DNA from: an uncultured Clostridia bacterium
Lineage (GTDB): Bacteria; Bacillota; Clostridia; UMGS1810
Direction of reading: 5' to 3'
DNA length: 64,000 nucleotides
NCBI GenBank assembly: GCA_934500875.1
Contig: CAKSTL010000004.1
Location: 147,514-211,513 of the forward strand
Below the pieces are notes generated by a model. That model was given only the letters and a program-made list of their open reading frames with translations, was not told where the DNA came from and searched no databases. The translations under genes and the position numbers were made by a program. Of this stretch, positions 34,124 through 44,183 are shown in pieces (positions within the stretch are counted from its first letter, which is position 1; each line of letters opens with the position of its first letter).

Positions 34124-35971
34124 TTATCCCAAAACTATAAGCGTTGTTGCCTCAAACACACCCGATTTAACCGAGCCTATCGCCGTAAGCGACATACCCG
34201 AAGTGATTGTTTTGAGCGCAGCCTCTTTGCCTGTTGAATTGTTGATTATTTTTGTGGATTTGCCGACAAACACCGACTGAGTAATGTTTTGCGACGATAC
34301 GTTGTCAAAATACGTAATCTGCACAAGGCCGTAGGACGCATTTACAAGGTCAACGGTACCGGTAATCTGTGTAATCGTTTCAACCGGCGAAGTGTCAATT
34401 TTAACGATTGTATCACTTTCAAGCGTAATTTTTGCTGTTGTCGAAAGTCTTAAATCGTAAATCGTTCCCGCCGCACCGTTAACGGTAATTGCAACATTCG
34501 AAGCGAGCGGATATGTTTTGCTCTCTCCGTTCAGTTTTACCTTTACCGACGGCGAAGATGAAATGTTGATTTCCTCAATAAACCCGGTTGTATTGCTTGT
34601 TTTGCTTGTAGCGACAATCTTAGTGATGTAGCCGTATTCAAGCGTCATACTAACCGAATCTCCGCTTCGGACATCCGAAAGTGTTGCGTCGTTTGTTCCG
34701 CTCTTGGACACGGTAATTTCGTTTCCTGCGGTGTACGAAACTTCGTTATTGTCGGTATCCGTAATTTTAACATAAACGCCCAAATCACTTGTATAAATTT
34801 CTTTTACGATACCCTTAACCGTTTCGGTCTTCGATTTTGCGTTTATAAGTGTAATTTTTCCTTTTTTAAGAGTAACCTCTGCATAGTCGCCCGTTTTAAG
34901 AGAAGTAACCGTACTCTTTTCGCCCTCATATGTTACAAGCACCGACTCTGACGTGGTGTATTCAACCGTTTCCTTTTCGCCGCTGTCAAGAAATTTGTTG
35001 AATTTGATTGTGCTTGTGCCTGCTTTTGAATTATTTTTGATTGTACTTATCGAGCCTTTGAACGTTTCCTCGACGTCGGGAGTTATAAAATCAATTGCGA
35101 AAAGCGCACCTTTTTTTGTCGTAATAACGCACTCATAGCCGATTGACACATCATCAATCGAAATTTTTTCGCCCTCAAATCTTAACACAACGCTGTCATT
35201 TACTGTGTACCCGTACGGTTCGTCGTTTTTGCCCTTGAATTTCATCACGCCGATAAGCGGGTCAACATTTGTAACAATTGCACTTAAGTTTTCAAACTCG
35301 GCATTGTTTTTGAGCTTATACAAAACGACTGCCATCTGCGCTCTTGTAACCTCTGTATTCGGCGAAAATTCCGTTGCCGACATACCCTGCATAAGCCCCT
35401 GCTCGGTTACATATTCAACATATTTTTTTGCAAATGACGGTATGCTTGACTCGTCCGAATAATCAAGCACCGAAGCGAGATTTTTCTTAACCGTTTCTTC
35501 AGCGCCCATTGCCTTTGTCAAAAGAACGGCAAGCTCATATCTTTTAAGCCCCTGCGTTGCATTTGCACCGCCTACATAATCCGCAAGTTCTGCTGATGAA
35601 ATAACATTTTTTCCGAGAAGGTATGCAAGCTCGCCTTTTCCGTAGGCGAGGTCGTATTTTTCTGTATCGGAACTGTATTTTTCTTTAAAAACATCTGTCA
35701 AATCGCTGTTTGCCGAATTGTTAACACCCAGAATTCTTGCCGCAAGTACAAGCGATTCAAGTTTGGTTACGGTATTTGCAGGTCTGAACGTTGCGTCCTC
35801 GTAACCCAAAATAATTTTTTCTTCCGCCATAGAATCGACAGCCTCTACCGCCCAGCCGTAGTTTTCGTTGGTAACATCAGAAAATTTTGCCGCCGACGCC
35901 GTCAAAGGCATAACGGCTGTGCAAAGTGTTGCAGCTGCCGCAACAAGGCTAATTGCTTTTTTCAGTTTCAT
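34124..35971 (-). CDS. S-layer homology (SLH) domain protein with tandem beta repeats
   Basis: Exported cell-surface protein, 615 residues. Signal peptide MKLKKAISLVAAAATLCTAV with an ASAA cleavage region. Three SLH modules in residues about 25-200 (FSDVTNENYGWAVEAVDSMA...; YDLAYGKGELAYLLGK...; VEYVTEQGLMQGMSATEFSP...), which bind pyruvylated wall polymer. The rest is four diverged units of about 75 residues, each with a G-x-I-x-x-I opening, a central V.V strand and an LxxGDxV.....G.I turn. No catalytic domain. Start 35971 has GAGGAGG upstream; ATG 36013 has none. Lies 28 bases after tsaD. Confidence 0.88.
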   Translation of the reverse strand: MKLKKAISLVAAAATLCTAVMPLTASAAKFSDVTNENYGWAVEAVDSMAEEKIILGYEDATFRPANTVTKLESLVLAARILGVNNSANSDLTDVFKEKYSSDTEKYDLAYGKGELAYLLGKNVISSAELADYVGGANATQGLKRYELAVLLTKAMGAEETVKKNLASVLDYSDESSIPSFAKKYVEYVTEQGLMQGMSATEFSPNTEVTRAQMAVVLYKLKNNAEFENLSAIVTNVDPLIGVMKFKGKNDEPYGYTVNDSVVLRFEGEKISIDDVSIGYECVITTKKGALFAIDFITPDVEETFKGSISTIKNNSKAGTSTIKFNKFLDSGEKETVEYTTSESVLVTYEGEKSTVTSLKTGDYAEVTLKKGKITLINAKSKTETVKGIVKEIYTSDLGVYVKITDTDNNEVSYTAGNEITVSKSGTNDATLSDVRSGDSVSMTLEYGYITKIVATSKTSNTTGFIEEINISSSPSVKVKLNGESKTYPLASNVAITVNGAAGTIYDLRLSTTAKITLESDTIVKIDTSPVETITQITGTVDLVNASYGLVQITYFDNVSSQNITQSVFVGKSTKIINNSTGKEAALKTITSGMSLTAIGSVKSGVFEATTLIVLG

Positions 35972-35999
35972 TTGTAAAACCTCCTCATAAATTAGTATT

Positions 36000-37007
36000 T
36001 TAGTTTTGTTCAACGCTTAAATACGGAATCGCATTAAGCGTCATATCTTTAAAATTACCGTTTAAAAACTCATAGTATCCGCAGCACGCCGTCATAGCGG
36101 CATTGTCTGTGCACAAAATCGGCGACGGATAATAAAGCTTTAAATTCTCCTTACGCTTTTCAAGCTCGCTGCGAAGAGCGCTGTTTGCCGCAACTCCGCC
36201 GGCAATTGCAATTTTATCAACACCGTACTTTTTTGCTGCCGCAACAAGGTTTTTTGACAAAACCTCAACCACGCTTTTTTGAAACGAAGCCGCAATATCG
36301 GCTCTGTTGTACGTTTCGCCTTTCTGCTCCAGATTGTGCAGATAATTTATAACTCCCGTCTTTATGCCGCTGAAGCTGAAATCAAACGAATCCTTGCCGA
36401 AAGACACCTGTTTAAATGCAACAAAATCGGGATTTCCGTTTTTTGCCTCTTTGTCTATCATAGGACCGCCGGGATAACCCAGCCCGATAACCCTTGCAAC
36501 CTTGTCAAACGCTTCGCCGGCTGCATCATCCCTGGTCTGACCGAGAATTTTGTATTTTGTATAGCTCTCCGCCAAAATTATGTGACTGTGACCACCCGAT
36601 GCAACAAGACATACAAACGGCGGTTCAAGGTCTTTGTGTTCAATATAATTTGCACAAATATGCGCCCTTATATGGTGAACGCCGACAAGCGGTTTATGGA
36701 GCGAAAACGCAAGCGCCTTAGCCGTTGAAACACCGACAAGCAGTGCGCCCACAAGCCCCGGTGCGTATGTAACCGCCAAAGCGTCCAAATCGTCAAAAGT
36801 GACGTTTGCCGCCAAAAGTGATTCTTCAATAACGCCGCTTATCGCCTCAAGATGCTTTCTAGAAGCAATTTCGGGGACTACTCCGCCGTATTTTCTGTGA
36901 GTTTTAATCTGTGTTGAAATAATGTTTGACAAAACACATCTGCCGTCTTTTACGACTGCCGCTGCCGTTTCGTCGCAGGATGATTCGATACCTAATATCA
37001 GCGCCGT
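36000..37007 (-). CDS. tsaD: tRNA N6-adenosine threonylcarbamoyltransferase TsaD, non-standard start
   Basis: Transfers threonylcarbamoyl to A37 of ANN-decoding tRNAs, with TsaB/TsaE. Metal-binding [13 protein letters not shown] (HxxxH), SGGHSH and the C-terminal DNAAM are present. The conserved N-terminus [17 protein letters not shown] is fully encoded in frame but no ATG, GTG or TTG precedes it. Candidates are ATA 37013, ACG 37007 (8 bases after AGGAGG, best spaced, giving [11 protein letters not shown] after the initiator) and CTG 37001. The first standard codon, TTG 36932, would delete the ATP-binding N-terminus. 335 residues from ACG. Follows rimI by 13 bases. Confidence 0.9.
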   Translation of the reverse strand, partial: TALILGIESSCDETAAAVVKDGRCVLSNIISTQIKTHRKYGGVVPEIASRKHLEAISGVIEESLLAANVTFDDLDALAVTYAPGLVGALLVGVSTAKALAFSLHKPLVGVHHIRAHICANYIEHKDLEPPFVCLVASGGHSHIILAESYTKYKILGQTRDDAAGEAFDKVARVIGLGYPGGPMIDKEAKNGNPDFVAFKQVSFGKDSFDFSFSGIKTGVINYLHNLEQKGETYNRADIAASFQKSVVEVLSKNLVAAAKKYGVDKIAIAGGVAANSALRSELEKRKENLKLYYPSPILCTDNAAMTACCGYYEFLNGNFKDMTLNAIPYLSVEQN

Positions 37008-37020
37008 TTTTATCCCCTCC

Positions 37021-37479
37021 TCAATCTCTTTTTATCTTAAGCCGGTATCTTTTTGTCATAAGATAAGCGTCCTCGTTATTATACATTGCATAATAACCGC
37101 TGCGCTTACCGACTGTTGTAAACCCTTGTTTTGTATAAAATGCAACCGCTGCGTCATTTGAGCTTCTAACCTCAAGAAAACAGCAGATAATCATTTTATC
37201 CTCTATAATTCTTTCCATTTCTTCAAATAATTTGGTGGCAACGCTTCTTCTGCGGTGGCGTTTTTCAACGCATATACGCAAAAGCTCTGCCTCGTCGCAA
37301 ACATATGTAAAAATTGCGTATCCGATAATGGTTTTCTTATCCCTTGCGGTAAGAAAAATACAGTTAGGCGAATTAAACTGCGATTTTAATGCATCGTAGC
37401 TCCAACTGTCATCAAAATTTTTTTCCTCGATTACAGAAATTCTCTTGAGGTCGTTTTCATTTGCTGTGGATATTACCAT
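37021..37479 (-). CDS. rimI: Ribosomal protein S18-alanine N-acetyltransferase RimI
   Basis: GNAT acetyltransferase. Acetyl-CoA loop [20 protein letters not shown] (motif A, RxxGxG-like with SVAT) and the C-terminal [13 protein letters not shown] motif B. 152 residues. GGGAGCAGGA before ATG. Placed between sua5/tsaC and tsaD, the usual t6A/RimI neighbourhood of Firmicutes. Confidence 0.9.
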   Translation of the reverse strand: MVISTANENDLKRISVIEEKNFDDSWSYDALKSQFNSPNCIFLTARDKKTIIGYAIFTYVCDEAELLRICVEKRHRRRSVATKLFEEMERIIEDKMIICCFLEVRSSNDAAVAFYTKQGFTTVGKRSGYYAMYNNEDAYLMTKRYRLKIKRD

Positions 37480-37498
37480 TTTTTCCTGCTCCCGAAAA

Positions 37499-38500
37499 TT
37501 AAACTTTAATAATTTTATATCCTGCCGATTTAAAAATTCTGTTTTTCACTGCAACGCCTATTCCGCTCTCGTCCTCAAGCTGTGCGTAAATAACGTCAAT
37601 TCCGTTTTCGTCAAACTCTCTTAACGCCTCGTAGAGAACATATGCGTAATTTTTCATATCGTCCCCTGCGTCAATCACATAATCGGCATTTTCATATTTT
37701 GTGTTTTTATACGATAAAACACCAATTCTTTTATTTTTATTCTCCAAAACCGAGTCGATATATTTTTTGCAGCCGCCTTCCTTTCCCATAACCACAAAAA
37801 CATCTGCCTTCGGTGAATAGTGAGTGTACTTCATACCTGGACATTTCGGGGTTTTAACGCCCTTGATGTCAACATAATCCGATTTTATTCTGTCGGTATA
37901 TTTTCGTATATCGTCAAATGTAACGTATCCGGGCCGCAGAATTTTAAATTCCTCCTGCGAAACATCCAGAACGGTAGATTCTATTCCCACGCTGCATTCG
38001 CCGCCGTCGATTATAAAATCGACTCTGCCCATCATATCATCACAAACGTGCTTAAAAACCGTAGGGCTTGGACTGCCCGAAAGATTAGCGCTGGGTGCCG
38101 CCACAAAAACACCGCTTTTTTTTATAAGATTCTGCGCAGTTTTATTTGACGGAAATCTTACCGCAACGGTATCAAGATTTGCAGTTACAATTCTTGGGAC
38201 AGCGTCGCCCTTTTTAAAAATCATTGTCAAAGGTCCCGGCCAGAAGGCATCTATAAGCTTTTGTGCGTCGGGCGGAACAGTTTTTACAATTTTTAAAAGG
38301 TTGTCCGTATCGGCAATATGTACGATAAGCGGATTATCGCTCGGTCTGCCCTTTGCGGCATAAATCTTTTTAACGGCATCCTCGTTTAAGGCGTCAGCAC
38401 CCAGACCGTAAACCGTTTCGGTCGGAAAAATTACCGTACCGCCGCATTTAAGGCACTGCGCCGCCTCGTCAAGATTGTCGCTTTTAACAATTTTTGTCAT
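37499..38500 (-). CDS. tsaC: L-threonylcarbamoyladenylate synthase (Sua5/TsaC)
   Basis: Makes threonylcarbamoyl-AMP from threonine, bicarbonate and ATP for t6A. The YrdC domain (TVIFPTETVYGLGADA, AAKGRPSDNPLIVHI, PSANLSGSPSPT) fills residues about 10-200; a C-terminal Sua5 domain (CPGMKYTHYSPKA onward) makes it the long form, 333 residues. The start is ATG 38500, or TTG 38503 just before it; AAGGAA lies 10-13 bases upstream. Confidence 0.94.
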   Translation of the reverse strand: MTKIVKSDNLDEAAQCLKCGGTVIFPTETVYGLGADALNEDAVKKIYAAKGRPSDNPLIVHIADTDNLLKIVKTVPPDAQKLIDAFWPGPLTMIFKKGDAVPRIVTANLDTVAVRFPSNKTAQNLIKKSGVFVAAPSANLSGSPSPTVFKHVCDDMMGRVDFIIDGGECSVGIESTVLDVSQEEFKILRPGYVTFDDIRKYTDRIKSDYVDIKGVKTPKCPGMKYTHYSPKADVFVVMGKEGGCKKYIDSVLENKNKRIGVLSYKNTKYENADYVIDAGDDMKNYAYVLYEALREFDENGIDVIYAQLEDESGIGVAVKNRIFKSAGYKIIKV

Positions 38501-38523
38501 CAAAACGTCATTTCCTTGTAATT

Positions 38524-39594
38524 TTATTCGCCGGACATTTTAAGCTTTTCGCTCTGGTCGGCTGTTATGAGTGCGTCAATAATTTCGCTTAAATCGCCGT
38601 TTAAGACCATATCAAGTTTATGAAGCGTAAGAGAAATTCTGTGGTCGGTAACACGTCCCTGAGGGAAGTTGTACGTTCGTATTCTCTCGCTTCTGTCACC
38701 GGTGCCGACTTGGCTTTTGCGCTCTGCCGAAAGCTCTGCATTCTGAGCCGAAACAGCCATATCGTAAACCCTTGAACGAAGAATTTTCATAGCCTTTTCT
38801 TTATTTTTAAGCTGCGATTTTTCATCCTGACACGAAACCACAACGCCTGTCGGAATATGCGTAATTCTCACCGCAGAATCGGTTGTGTTAACGCACTGAC
38901 CGCCGGGACCGCCGGCACGGAAAACATCTATTCTCAAATCATTGGGATTAATATCAATTTCAACCTCTTCAACCTCGGGAAGAACCGCAACCGTAACGGT
39001 GGAGGTGTGAATACGTCCTCCCGACTCTGTTGACGGGATACGCTGAACACGGTGAACTCCGCTTTCAAACTTAAGACGGCTGTATGCGCCCTGACCGTTG
39101 ATTGCAAAAGATACCTCTTTATAACCGCCGATATCGGTTTCGTTTGCACTGAGCATTTCAACCTTCCAGTGCATAGACTCTGCGTACATTGAATACATTC
39201 TCAAAAGGTCTGCCGCAAAAAGCGCCGCCTCGTCGCCGCCCGCACCGCCTCTTATTTCCATAATAACGTTTTTATCGTCGTTTTCATCTTTTGGCAAGAG
39301 CAGAATTTTAATTTCCTGCTCGATTTTTTCCGTTTTTTCCTTGCCGTCCGCAAGCTCGGCTTCGGCAAGCTCTTTCATCTCTTTATCGTCCGAGGTTTCA
39401 ATAATCTCCTTCGCCTCGGCTATATTATCGCTGACAAGCTTATATTCTCTGTATTTTTCAACAATGGGAGCAATATCCGAATGTTCTTTGCAAAGTTTTC
39501 GCCAGAGCGCCTGGTCGGCAATAACCTCAGGATCGGAAATCTTCTTTTCAAGCTCCTCAAATCTTCCTTCAATGAAGGACAGTTTTTCAAACAT
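38524..39594 (-). CDS. prfA: Peptide chain release factor 1
   Basis: Recognises UAA/UAG and triggers release. GGQ tripeptide in [18 protein letters not shown] and a PxT-type anticodon loop ([13 protein letters not shown]). 356 residues. Has its own promoter downstream of spoIIP. The methyltransferase gene prmC is not next to it. Confidence 0.97.
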   Translation of the reverse strand: MFEKLSFIEGRFEELEKKISDPEVIADQALWRKLCKEHSDIAPIVEKYREYKLVSDNIAEAKEIIETSDDKEMKELAEAELADGKEKTEKIEQEIKILLLPKDENDDKNVIMEIRGGAGGDEAALFAADLLRMYSMYAESMHWKVEMLSANETDIGGYKEVSFAINGQGAYSRLKFESGVHRVQRIPSTESGGRIHTSTVTVAVLPEVEEVEIDINPNDLRIDVFRAGGPGGQCVNTTDSAVRITHIPTGVVVSCQDEKSQLKNKEKAMKILRSRVYDMAVSAQNAELSAERKSQVGTGDRSERIRTYNFPQGRVTDHRISLTLHKLDMVLNGDLSEIIDALITADQSEKLKMSGE

Positions 39595-39642
39595 TTCGCA
39601 CCTTCTAATCTGTCGTATGTAGTTAAAATTTCACTTGAATAC

Positions 39643-39671
39643 AGTATAACACAATTTTTTTATAAAATAAA
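39643..39671 (-). promoter_or_regulatory. Extended -10 promoter for prfA
   Basis: Minus-strand TGTTATACT is an extended -10 (TATACT at 39648-39643). The -35 region is AT-rich without a clear TTGACA. About 50 bases before the prfA start. Confidence 0.45.
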
Positions 39672-39692
39672 TACTTTTTTGCAAAATTAACA

Positions 39693-40796
39693 TTACTGTA
39701 ATATTGTAAGGTCGTTTATAACGTCCGCAATGGTATCGCCAAGGTATTTTGCGCAGCACAGTGCCTCATCGAGCGTATTGCCGTTTGTGCCTACTTCAAT
39801 AAGCACCGAACCCCTCGTTGCGTGAAGATTAAACCTTTCCCTGCGTATATTGACAGGACGTGCAAGCCCGGGATAACATCTCTCCAGCCTGTCCTGTATC
39901 TGCATTGCAAACCTTAAATTATCCTCCCAGTTGTCAAACCAAAGCCCCATAGAGTTTGTGCCGCACACAAGCATTGCCTGTGCTGCCGTTTCGCCGTTGA
40001 TATCCGCAGTAAACTTAACCTTGTTTTCGCTGTCGCCGAGTGCATCCCTGTGGACGTCGAAAACTATCTGGATTGACGGATGCTCTTTTAAATTTCTCTC
40101 GATTGTTTCAAGCGACTTTTTATATGAGTGGGTATATGACGGATAATCGTGAACGGTTTTGTCGTGTATAACCGAAATTCCCTTGTTTTCAAGCATTTCG
40201 GCAAGTTTATCCCCCACCCTTATAACATTGTAATTTGCGTCCTGCGTGCGGTCTGTATCGCTCGTTTCATATTCGCCGTTCGACTCATACGATTCGGAGG
40301 AATGGGTGTGCATTATAAGCACCAGCGGCTGACCGTCCGTTTTTTTAAAAGACGGCTTTTCACTTAAAAGGCTCTGGGTGTCAATTTTATAATCGGTTTC
40401 ATTTTTAATCTGCAAATTTTTCGATACAACCTGCGATTCGGTAATTTTTTTCGTCTGCGCCTCCTTTTGCGGCTCAGACGGCGGCGGATTGTCGGTAACC
40501 TTTATTTCGGGCGTTTTTCTCGATTCTATATAAGGAAAAGCGTCACGCAGAAAGCTTTTCGGCGAAAGATATCTGCCGCACACATATCCGAGCGCCGATT
40601 TGCTTATTTCAAGCGCAACGCTTTTTTTGCCGCCGCTTAAATTTACAATCGCACTTGCAAGGGCGTTTTTTTGTATGCCGAAGCTTAAATGTATCGGCGG
40701 AAGATTTAACAAAATTATTGACAAGACCAAAAATACGGCGGTGTAAGCCATTGTAATTTTAAGGCGCAGTGCCTTTTTTGCATATCTGTATTTCAT
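39693..40796 (-). CDS. spoIIP: Stage II sporulation protein P (SpoIIP)
   Basis: Membrane-anchored amidase/endopeptidase that, with SpoIID and SpoIIM, thins septal peptidoglycan and drives engulfment. N-terminal transmembrane anchor near residues 13-33, a Pro/Glu/Lys linker, then the catalytic domain with LIMHTHSSESY, IVFDVHRDA and SVLIEVGTNGN. 367 residues. Follows gpr, the same gpr-spoIIP pair as in Bacillus. Confidence 0.95.
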   Translation of the reverse strand: MKYRYAKKALRLKITMAYTAVFLVLSIILLNLPPIHLSFGIQKNALASAIVNLSGGKKSVALEISKSALGYVCGRYLSPKSFLRDAFPYIESRKTPEIKVTDNPPPSEPQKEAQTKKITESQVVSKNLQIKNETDYKIDTQSLLSEKPSFKKTDGQPLVLIMHTHSSESYESNGEYETSDTDRTQDANYNVIRVGDKLAEMLENKGISVIHDKTVHDYPSYTHSYKKSLETIERNLKEHPSIQIVFDVHRDALGDSENKVKFTADINGETAAQAMLVCGTNSMGLWFDNWEDNLRFAMQIQDRLERCYPGLARPVNIRRERFNLHATRGSVLIEVGTNGNTLDEALCCAKYLGDTIADVINDLTILQ

Positions 40797-40846
40797 ACCC
40801 GACCTCCATAAATTTCTAATTAATACTTATGTCGGTCAAGCATATT

Positions 40847-41815
40847 TTATGCATTGTAAAGATTTTGCGTATCCTTGTGTACCGCCCTGTTTATGCCGTT
40901 TGCAATAATTTTTGAAACGTCGTCGATAATTTCGTCAACCTCCTTGGGAGTAACAATCAAATCGCCGACAAACGGGTTTAAAACCTCTTTTATAAGCGGA
41001 TATCTCATTTCGTTGTCGGTTAGCTCAAGAGCCTTTCCGATTTCCTTGTTTAAGCCTTCGCTCCTTTTAATATTTTCGCACAAAATTTCTATTGTGTCGT
41101 TCGCAACCGTTGCAGCGTCTACCACCGTGGGCACACCTATTGCAATCACTCTTGCGCCGAGATATTCCTCGTCAAGGCCCCGTCTTTTGTTGCCGATACC
41201 CGCCCCGGGGGTAATTCCCGTGTCTGAAATCTGAATACTTGTGCTGATACGTTCTATTTTCCTTGAAGCGAGTGCGTCGATTGCAATTATCACATCAGGG
41301 CGCACCTTATCGCAAATTCCCTTCACAATTTCGCTTGTTTCAATGCCTGTAATTCCCAGAACTCCGGGCGAAATTGCACACAGCGCCTGAAGGGTGTCGG
41401 GAATTTTTTCGGGAATAAATTCAAACAAATGCCGTGTCACCAAAAGCTTTGACACAACCTTCGGGCCAAGTGCGTCGGGCGTGACATTCCAGTTGCCGAG
41501 TCCCACTGCCAAAACCGTGTGATATTTTTTTAAATTAAGCATTTTTTCAAGTATATCCCCGAGCGCAGCGCTCACCTTATCAAACGCCTCATCATCATTT
41601 TCTCTTATTTTCGGGCAGTCGATGGTAATATACGTACCGATTTTTTTGCCGATTGCCTCCTCGCCCCTGCTGTTTAAAACCTCAACCGTTGTAAGTGTGT
41701 AACTGTCACATTTTTCGGTTTTGTATTTTATCCCCTCAATGTTTTTTATGTCGCTCTCGCTTTTGTTAAACAGCGCTGCCGCCTCAATTGCCAAATCGCT
41801 TCTCGGGCTGAACAT
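40847..41815 (-). CDS. gpr: Spore germination protease GPR
   Basis: Aspartic-like endopeptidase that degrades alpha/beta SASPs at germination; made as a zymogen in the forespore. Begins MFSPRSDLAIEAA (propeptide plus mature start); AVGLGNWNVTPDALGP and AIDALASRKIERIS are family signatures. 322 residues from ATG 41815, which has AAAGGA 9 bases upstream; ATG 41824 abuts the SD. A SASP substrate gene lies at 62.5 kb. Confidence 0.95.
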   Translation of the reverse strand: MFSPRSDLAIEAAALFNKSESDIKNIEGIKYKTEKCDSYTLTTVEVLNSRGEEAIGKKIGTYITIDCPKIRENDDEAFDKVSAALGDILEKMLNLKKYHTVLAVGLGNWNVTPDALGPKVVSKLLVTRHLFEFIPEKIPDTLQALCAISPGVLGITGIETSEIVKGICDKVRPDVIIAIDALASRKIERISTSIQISDTGITPGAGIGNKRRGLDEEYLGARVIAIGVPTVVDAATVANDTIEILCENIKRSEGLNKEIGKALELTDNEMRYPLIKEVLNPFVGDLIVTPKEVDEIIDDVSKIIANGINRAVHKDTQNLYNA

Positions 41816-41844
41816 TATAATCATTCCTTTGCATATTTTACATT

Positions 41845-41874
41845 TAATATCGGTATTTTTTCAAAAAAATATGC
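41845..41874 (-). promoter_or_regulatory. Sigma-G-type promoter for gpr-spoIIP
   Basis: GCATA (41874-41870) fits the forespore sigma -35 GHATR; GATATTA (41851-41845) matches the -10 CATnHTA at all but one base; spacer 18. Bacillus gpr is read by sigma-F and sigma-G. Inferred from consensus only. Confidence 0.55.
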
Positions 41875-41907
41875 AAAAAGGCTGCCGTGTATCATCCACA
41901 GCAGCCG
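41875..41907 (-). terminator. Terminator after pnp
   Basis: GGCTGC/GCAGCC with inner GTG/CAC pairs (41880-41906), followed on minus by five T. It directly abuts the gpr promoter. Confidence 0.75.
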
Positions 41908-41919
41908 TTTTATCGGATT

Positions 41920-44007
41920 TTATTCGTTATCGGGCAAAGCGTCTTTTCTCGAAAGATTGATTCTGCCCTGTTTGTCAATTTCAATTACCTTAACCATAAT
42001 TTCATCGCCGATATTTACAACGTCCTCAACCTTTTCAACACGTTTTTTATCAAGCTTTGAAATGTGAACAAGACCGTCCTTGCCCGGAAGAATTTCAACA
42101 AACGCACCAAAAGGCATAATTCTTACAACCTTTCCGAGATACGTTTTGCCAACCTCAGCCTCAGCAACAATTCCTTCAATAATTTTAACTGCCTTATCCG
42201 CCGCCTCGCTGTCAACAGCAAGAATAAACACTTTTCCGTCGTCGTCAATATCAATTTTAACGCCGGTATCGGCAATAATTTTCTGAATAACCTTGCCGCC
42301 CGTACCTATAACGTCACGGATTTTCTCGGGGTCAATCTGCATAGTAACCGCTTTCGGAGCGTATTTTGAAAGTTCTTTTCTCGGCTCGGGAATGGTTTTG
42401 AGCATTACCTCGTCAAGAATATATTCTCTTGCGGTTTTGGTTTTTGCAAATGCCTCTTCAATGACCTCATACGAAAGGCCGGTTACTTTTATATCAACCT
42501 GAATAGCTGTGATACCCTTCTTTGTGCCGGCAACTTTAAAGTCCATATCGCCGAAAAAGTCTTCAAGACCCTGTATATCAACAAAAGTAAGGTGGTCGTC
42601 GCCGTCTGTAACAAGACCGCACGAAATGCCTGCAACCGGAGCTTTAATCGGAACGCCTGCGTCCATAAGAGCAAGTGTGCTGCCGCATACGCTGCCCTGC
42701 GAGGTTGAGCCGTTTGAGCTTAAAACCTCAGACACAAGACGGATTGCATACGGAAATTCTTCAACCGAAGGAATAACCGGCAAAAGCGCTCTTTCAGCAA
42801 GTGCTCCGTGACCGATTTCACGTCGTCCGGGACCTCTTGACGGACGTGTTTCGCCAACCGAATATGACGGGAAATTATAGTGATGCATATAACGTTTTGT
42901 TTCATCCTCGTCAAGACCGTCAAGCATCTGCACATCTGCAAGCGCACCCAAGGTTGCAATGGTAAGAACCTGAGTCTGACCTCTTGTGAAAAGACCCGAA
43001 CCGTGTGTTCTGGGCAAAAGACCAACCTTTGAAGAAAGCGGACGGATTTCCAAAAGACCTCTGCCGTCAACCCTTTTATGGTCTTTGATAAGCCATTTTC
43101 TGACAACTTCCTTCTGAAGCTTATAAAGACACTCGCCGAATGCCGCCTGCATATCGGGATATTCTGCCGAAAAATGCTCGGTTATCTCGTCGCCCACTTT
43201 GTTAACCTGAACGTCACGTGTGTGCTTATCGGGTGTATCAAGCGCAGCTTCAACCTTTTCATAAGCAAACGCCTTGATTTTTTCATACAAATCGTGGTCA
43301 ACCTCAACACTCGGATAGCTGAATTTCGGTTTTCCAACTTCAAGCGCCATTTTATCAATAAAATCACAAAGTTTTTTAATTTCTTCGTGCGCTGTTTTTA
43401 TAGCTTTGAGCATAACGTCCTCGGGAACTTCCTTAGCGCCTGCCTCAATCATAACAACCTTTTCTCTTGTCGCCGCAACGGTGAGCTCAAGGTCGCTTTT
43501 TTCACGCTGAGCAAGGGTTGGGTTGATAACAATTTCGCCGTCAACCAAACCTACAAACACGCCTGCAACAGGGCCGTTAAACGGAATATCCGAAATGGCA
43601 AGCGCCGCACCCGTGCCAATCATAGCGGCAATTTCGGGCGAATTGTCAATTTCAACCGACATAACGGTTGCAACAATGCTTACGTCATTTCGCAAATCCT
43701 TCGGGAAAAGCGGACGGATAGGTCTGTCGATAACACGTGATGTAAGTATTGCCTTTTCGCTCGGCTTTCCTTCACGTCTTATAAATCCGCCGGGGATTTT
43801 TCCTACTGCGTAAAGTTTTTCTTCATAGTCAACACTGAGCGGGAAAAAGTCTATTCCCTCTCTCGGTTTTGATGATGCGGTTGCATTGACCAAAACAACC
43901 GTATCGCCGTATCTTACAAGCACAGAACCGTTTGCAAGACCTGCAAGCTCGCCTGTTTCCAATGTAAGCTCACGTCCTGCTAAAGTCGTGGAAAATTTTT
44001 TCTGCAT
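41920..44007 (-). CDS. pnp: Polyribonucleotide nucleotidyltransferase (PNPase)
   Basis: Phosphorolytic 3'-5' exoribonuclease. Two RNase PH cores ([14 protein letters not shown]... and [17 protein letters not shown]..., with the active DMDFKVAGT segment), then a KH domain ([20 protein letters not shown]) and an S1 domain ([20 protein letters not shown]). 695 residues. AGGAGGATAAA before ATG. The leader holds a long stem next to this SD. Confidence 0.97.
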   Translation of the reverse strand: MQKKFSTTLAGRELTLETGELAGLANGSVLVRYGDTVVLVNATASSKPREGIDFFPLSVDYEEKLYAVGKIPGGFIRREGKPSEKAILTSRVIDRPIRPLFPKDLRNDVSIVATVMSVEIDNSPEIAAMIGTGAALAISDIPFNGPVAGVFVGLVDGEIVINPTLAQREKSDLELTVAATREKVVMIEAGAKEVPEDVMLKAIKTAHEEIKKLCDFIDKMALEVGKPKFSYPSVEVDHDLYEKIKAFAYEKVEAALDTPDKHTRDVQVNKVGDEITEHFSAEYPDMQAAFGECLYKLQKEVVRKWLIKDHKRVDGRGLLEIRPLSSKVGLLPRTHGSGLFTRGQTQVLTIATLGALADVQMLDGLDEDETKRYMHHYNFPSYSVGETRPSRGPGRREIGHGALAERALLPVIPSVEEFPYAIRLVSEVLSSNGSTSQGSVCGSTLALMDAGVPIKAPVAGISCGLVTDGDDHLTFVDIQGLEDFFGDMDFKVAGTKKGITAIQVDIKVTGLSYEVIEEAFAKTKTAREYILDEVMLKTIPEPRKELSKYAPKAVTMQIDPEKIRDVIGTGGKVIQKIIADTGVKIDIDDDGKVFILAVDSEAADKAVKIIEGIVAEAEVGKTYLGKVVRIMPFGAFVEILPGKDGLVHISKLDKKRVEKVEDVVNIGDEIMVKVIEIDKQGRINLSRKDALPDNE

Positions 44008-44031
44008 TTTATCCTCCTAAAGTTTTTCAAG

Positions 44032-44112
44032 CCGTCTACCGACTTTTAGCCATTAGATACGGCATTTTTATGAAAAAAATAACATATCTAATCGCTAACC
44101 TTCGGTAGATGG
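44032..44112 (-). promoter_or_regulatory. Long stem-loop in the pnp leader (possible RNase III/PNPase autoregulation site)
   Basis: Arms at 44032-44059 and 44085-44112 pair at 23 of 28 positions, in blocks TCTACCGA/TCGGTAGA, TTAGC/GCTAA and ATTAGATA/TATCTAAT, with a 25-base loop. It ends about 15 bases upstream of the pnp SD. In enterobacteria a similar double-stranded leader is cut by RNase III and then used by PNPase to control its own mRNA; the parallel is inference. Confidence 0.6.
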
Positions 44113-44130
44113 TTTTTTCTCAAATTAATG

Positions 44131-44178
44131 AAAACAGACAAAGAACGGCTTTTTAAAAAACCGCCTTTGCCCTGTTTT
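44131..44178 (-). terminator. Hairpin between rpsO and pnp
   Basis: Broken stem ACAGG, CAAAG and CGG with CCG, CTTTG and TCTGT around an A/T loop, then TTTTC on minus, about 10 bases after the rpsO stop. Probably a leaky terminator, so that part of the pnp mRNA comes from rpsO. Confidence 0.5.
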
Positions 44179-44183
44179 TATTA

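Noticed and set aside
36000..36932. Shorter tsaD starting at TTG 36932
   Set aside because: It would cut off the conserved GIESSCDET region, which is encoded in frame directly upstream and follows a strong SD.
43078..43740. 220-codon plus-strand ORF antisense to pnp
   Set aside because: Shadow of the conserved PNPase frame; no SD, Cys/Phe/Asn-rich composition typical of antisense translation.
44032..44112. Mobile-element terminal repeat reading of the pnp leader inverted repeat
   Set aside because: No flanking direct repeats, no second copy seen in the window, and the position next to the SD fits a leader stem better.
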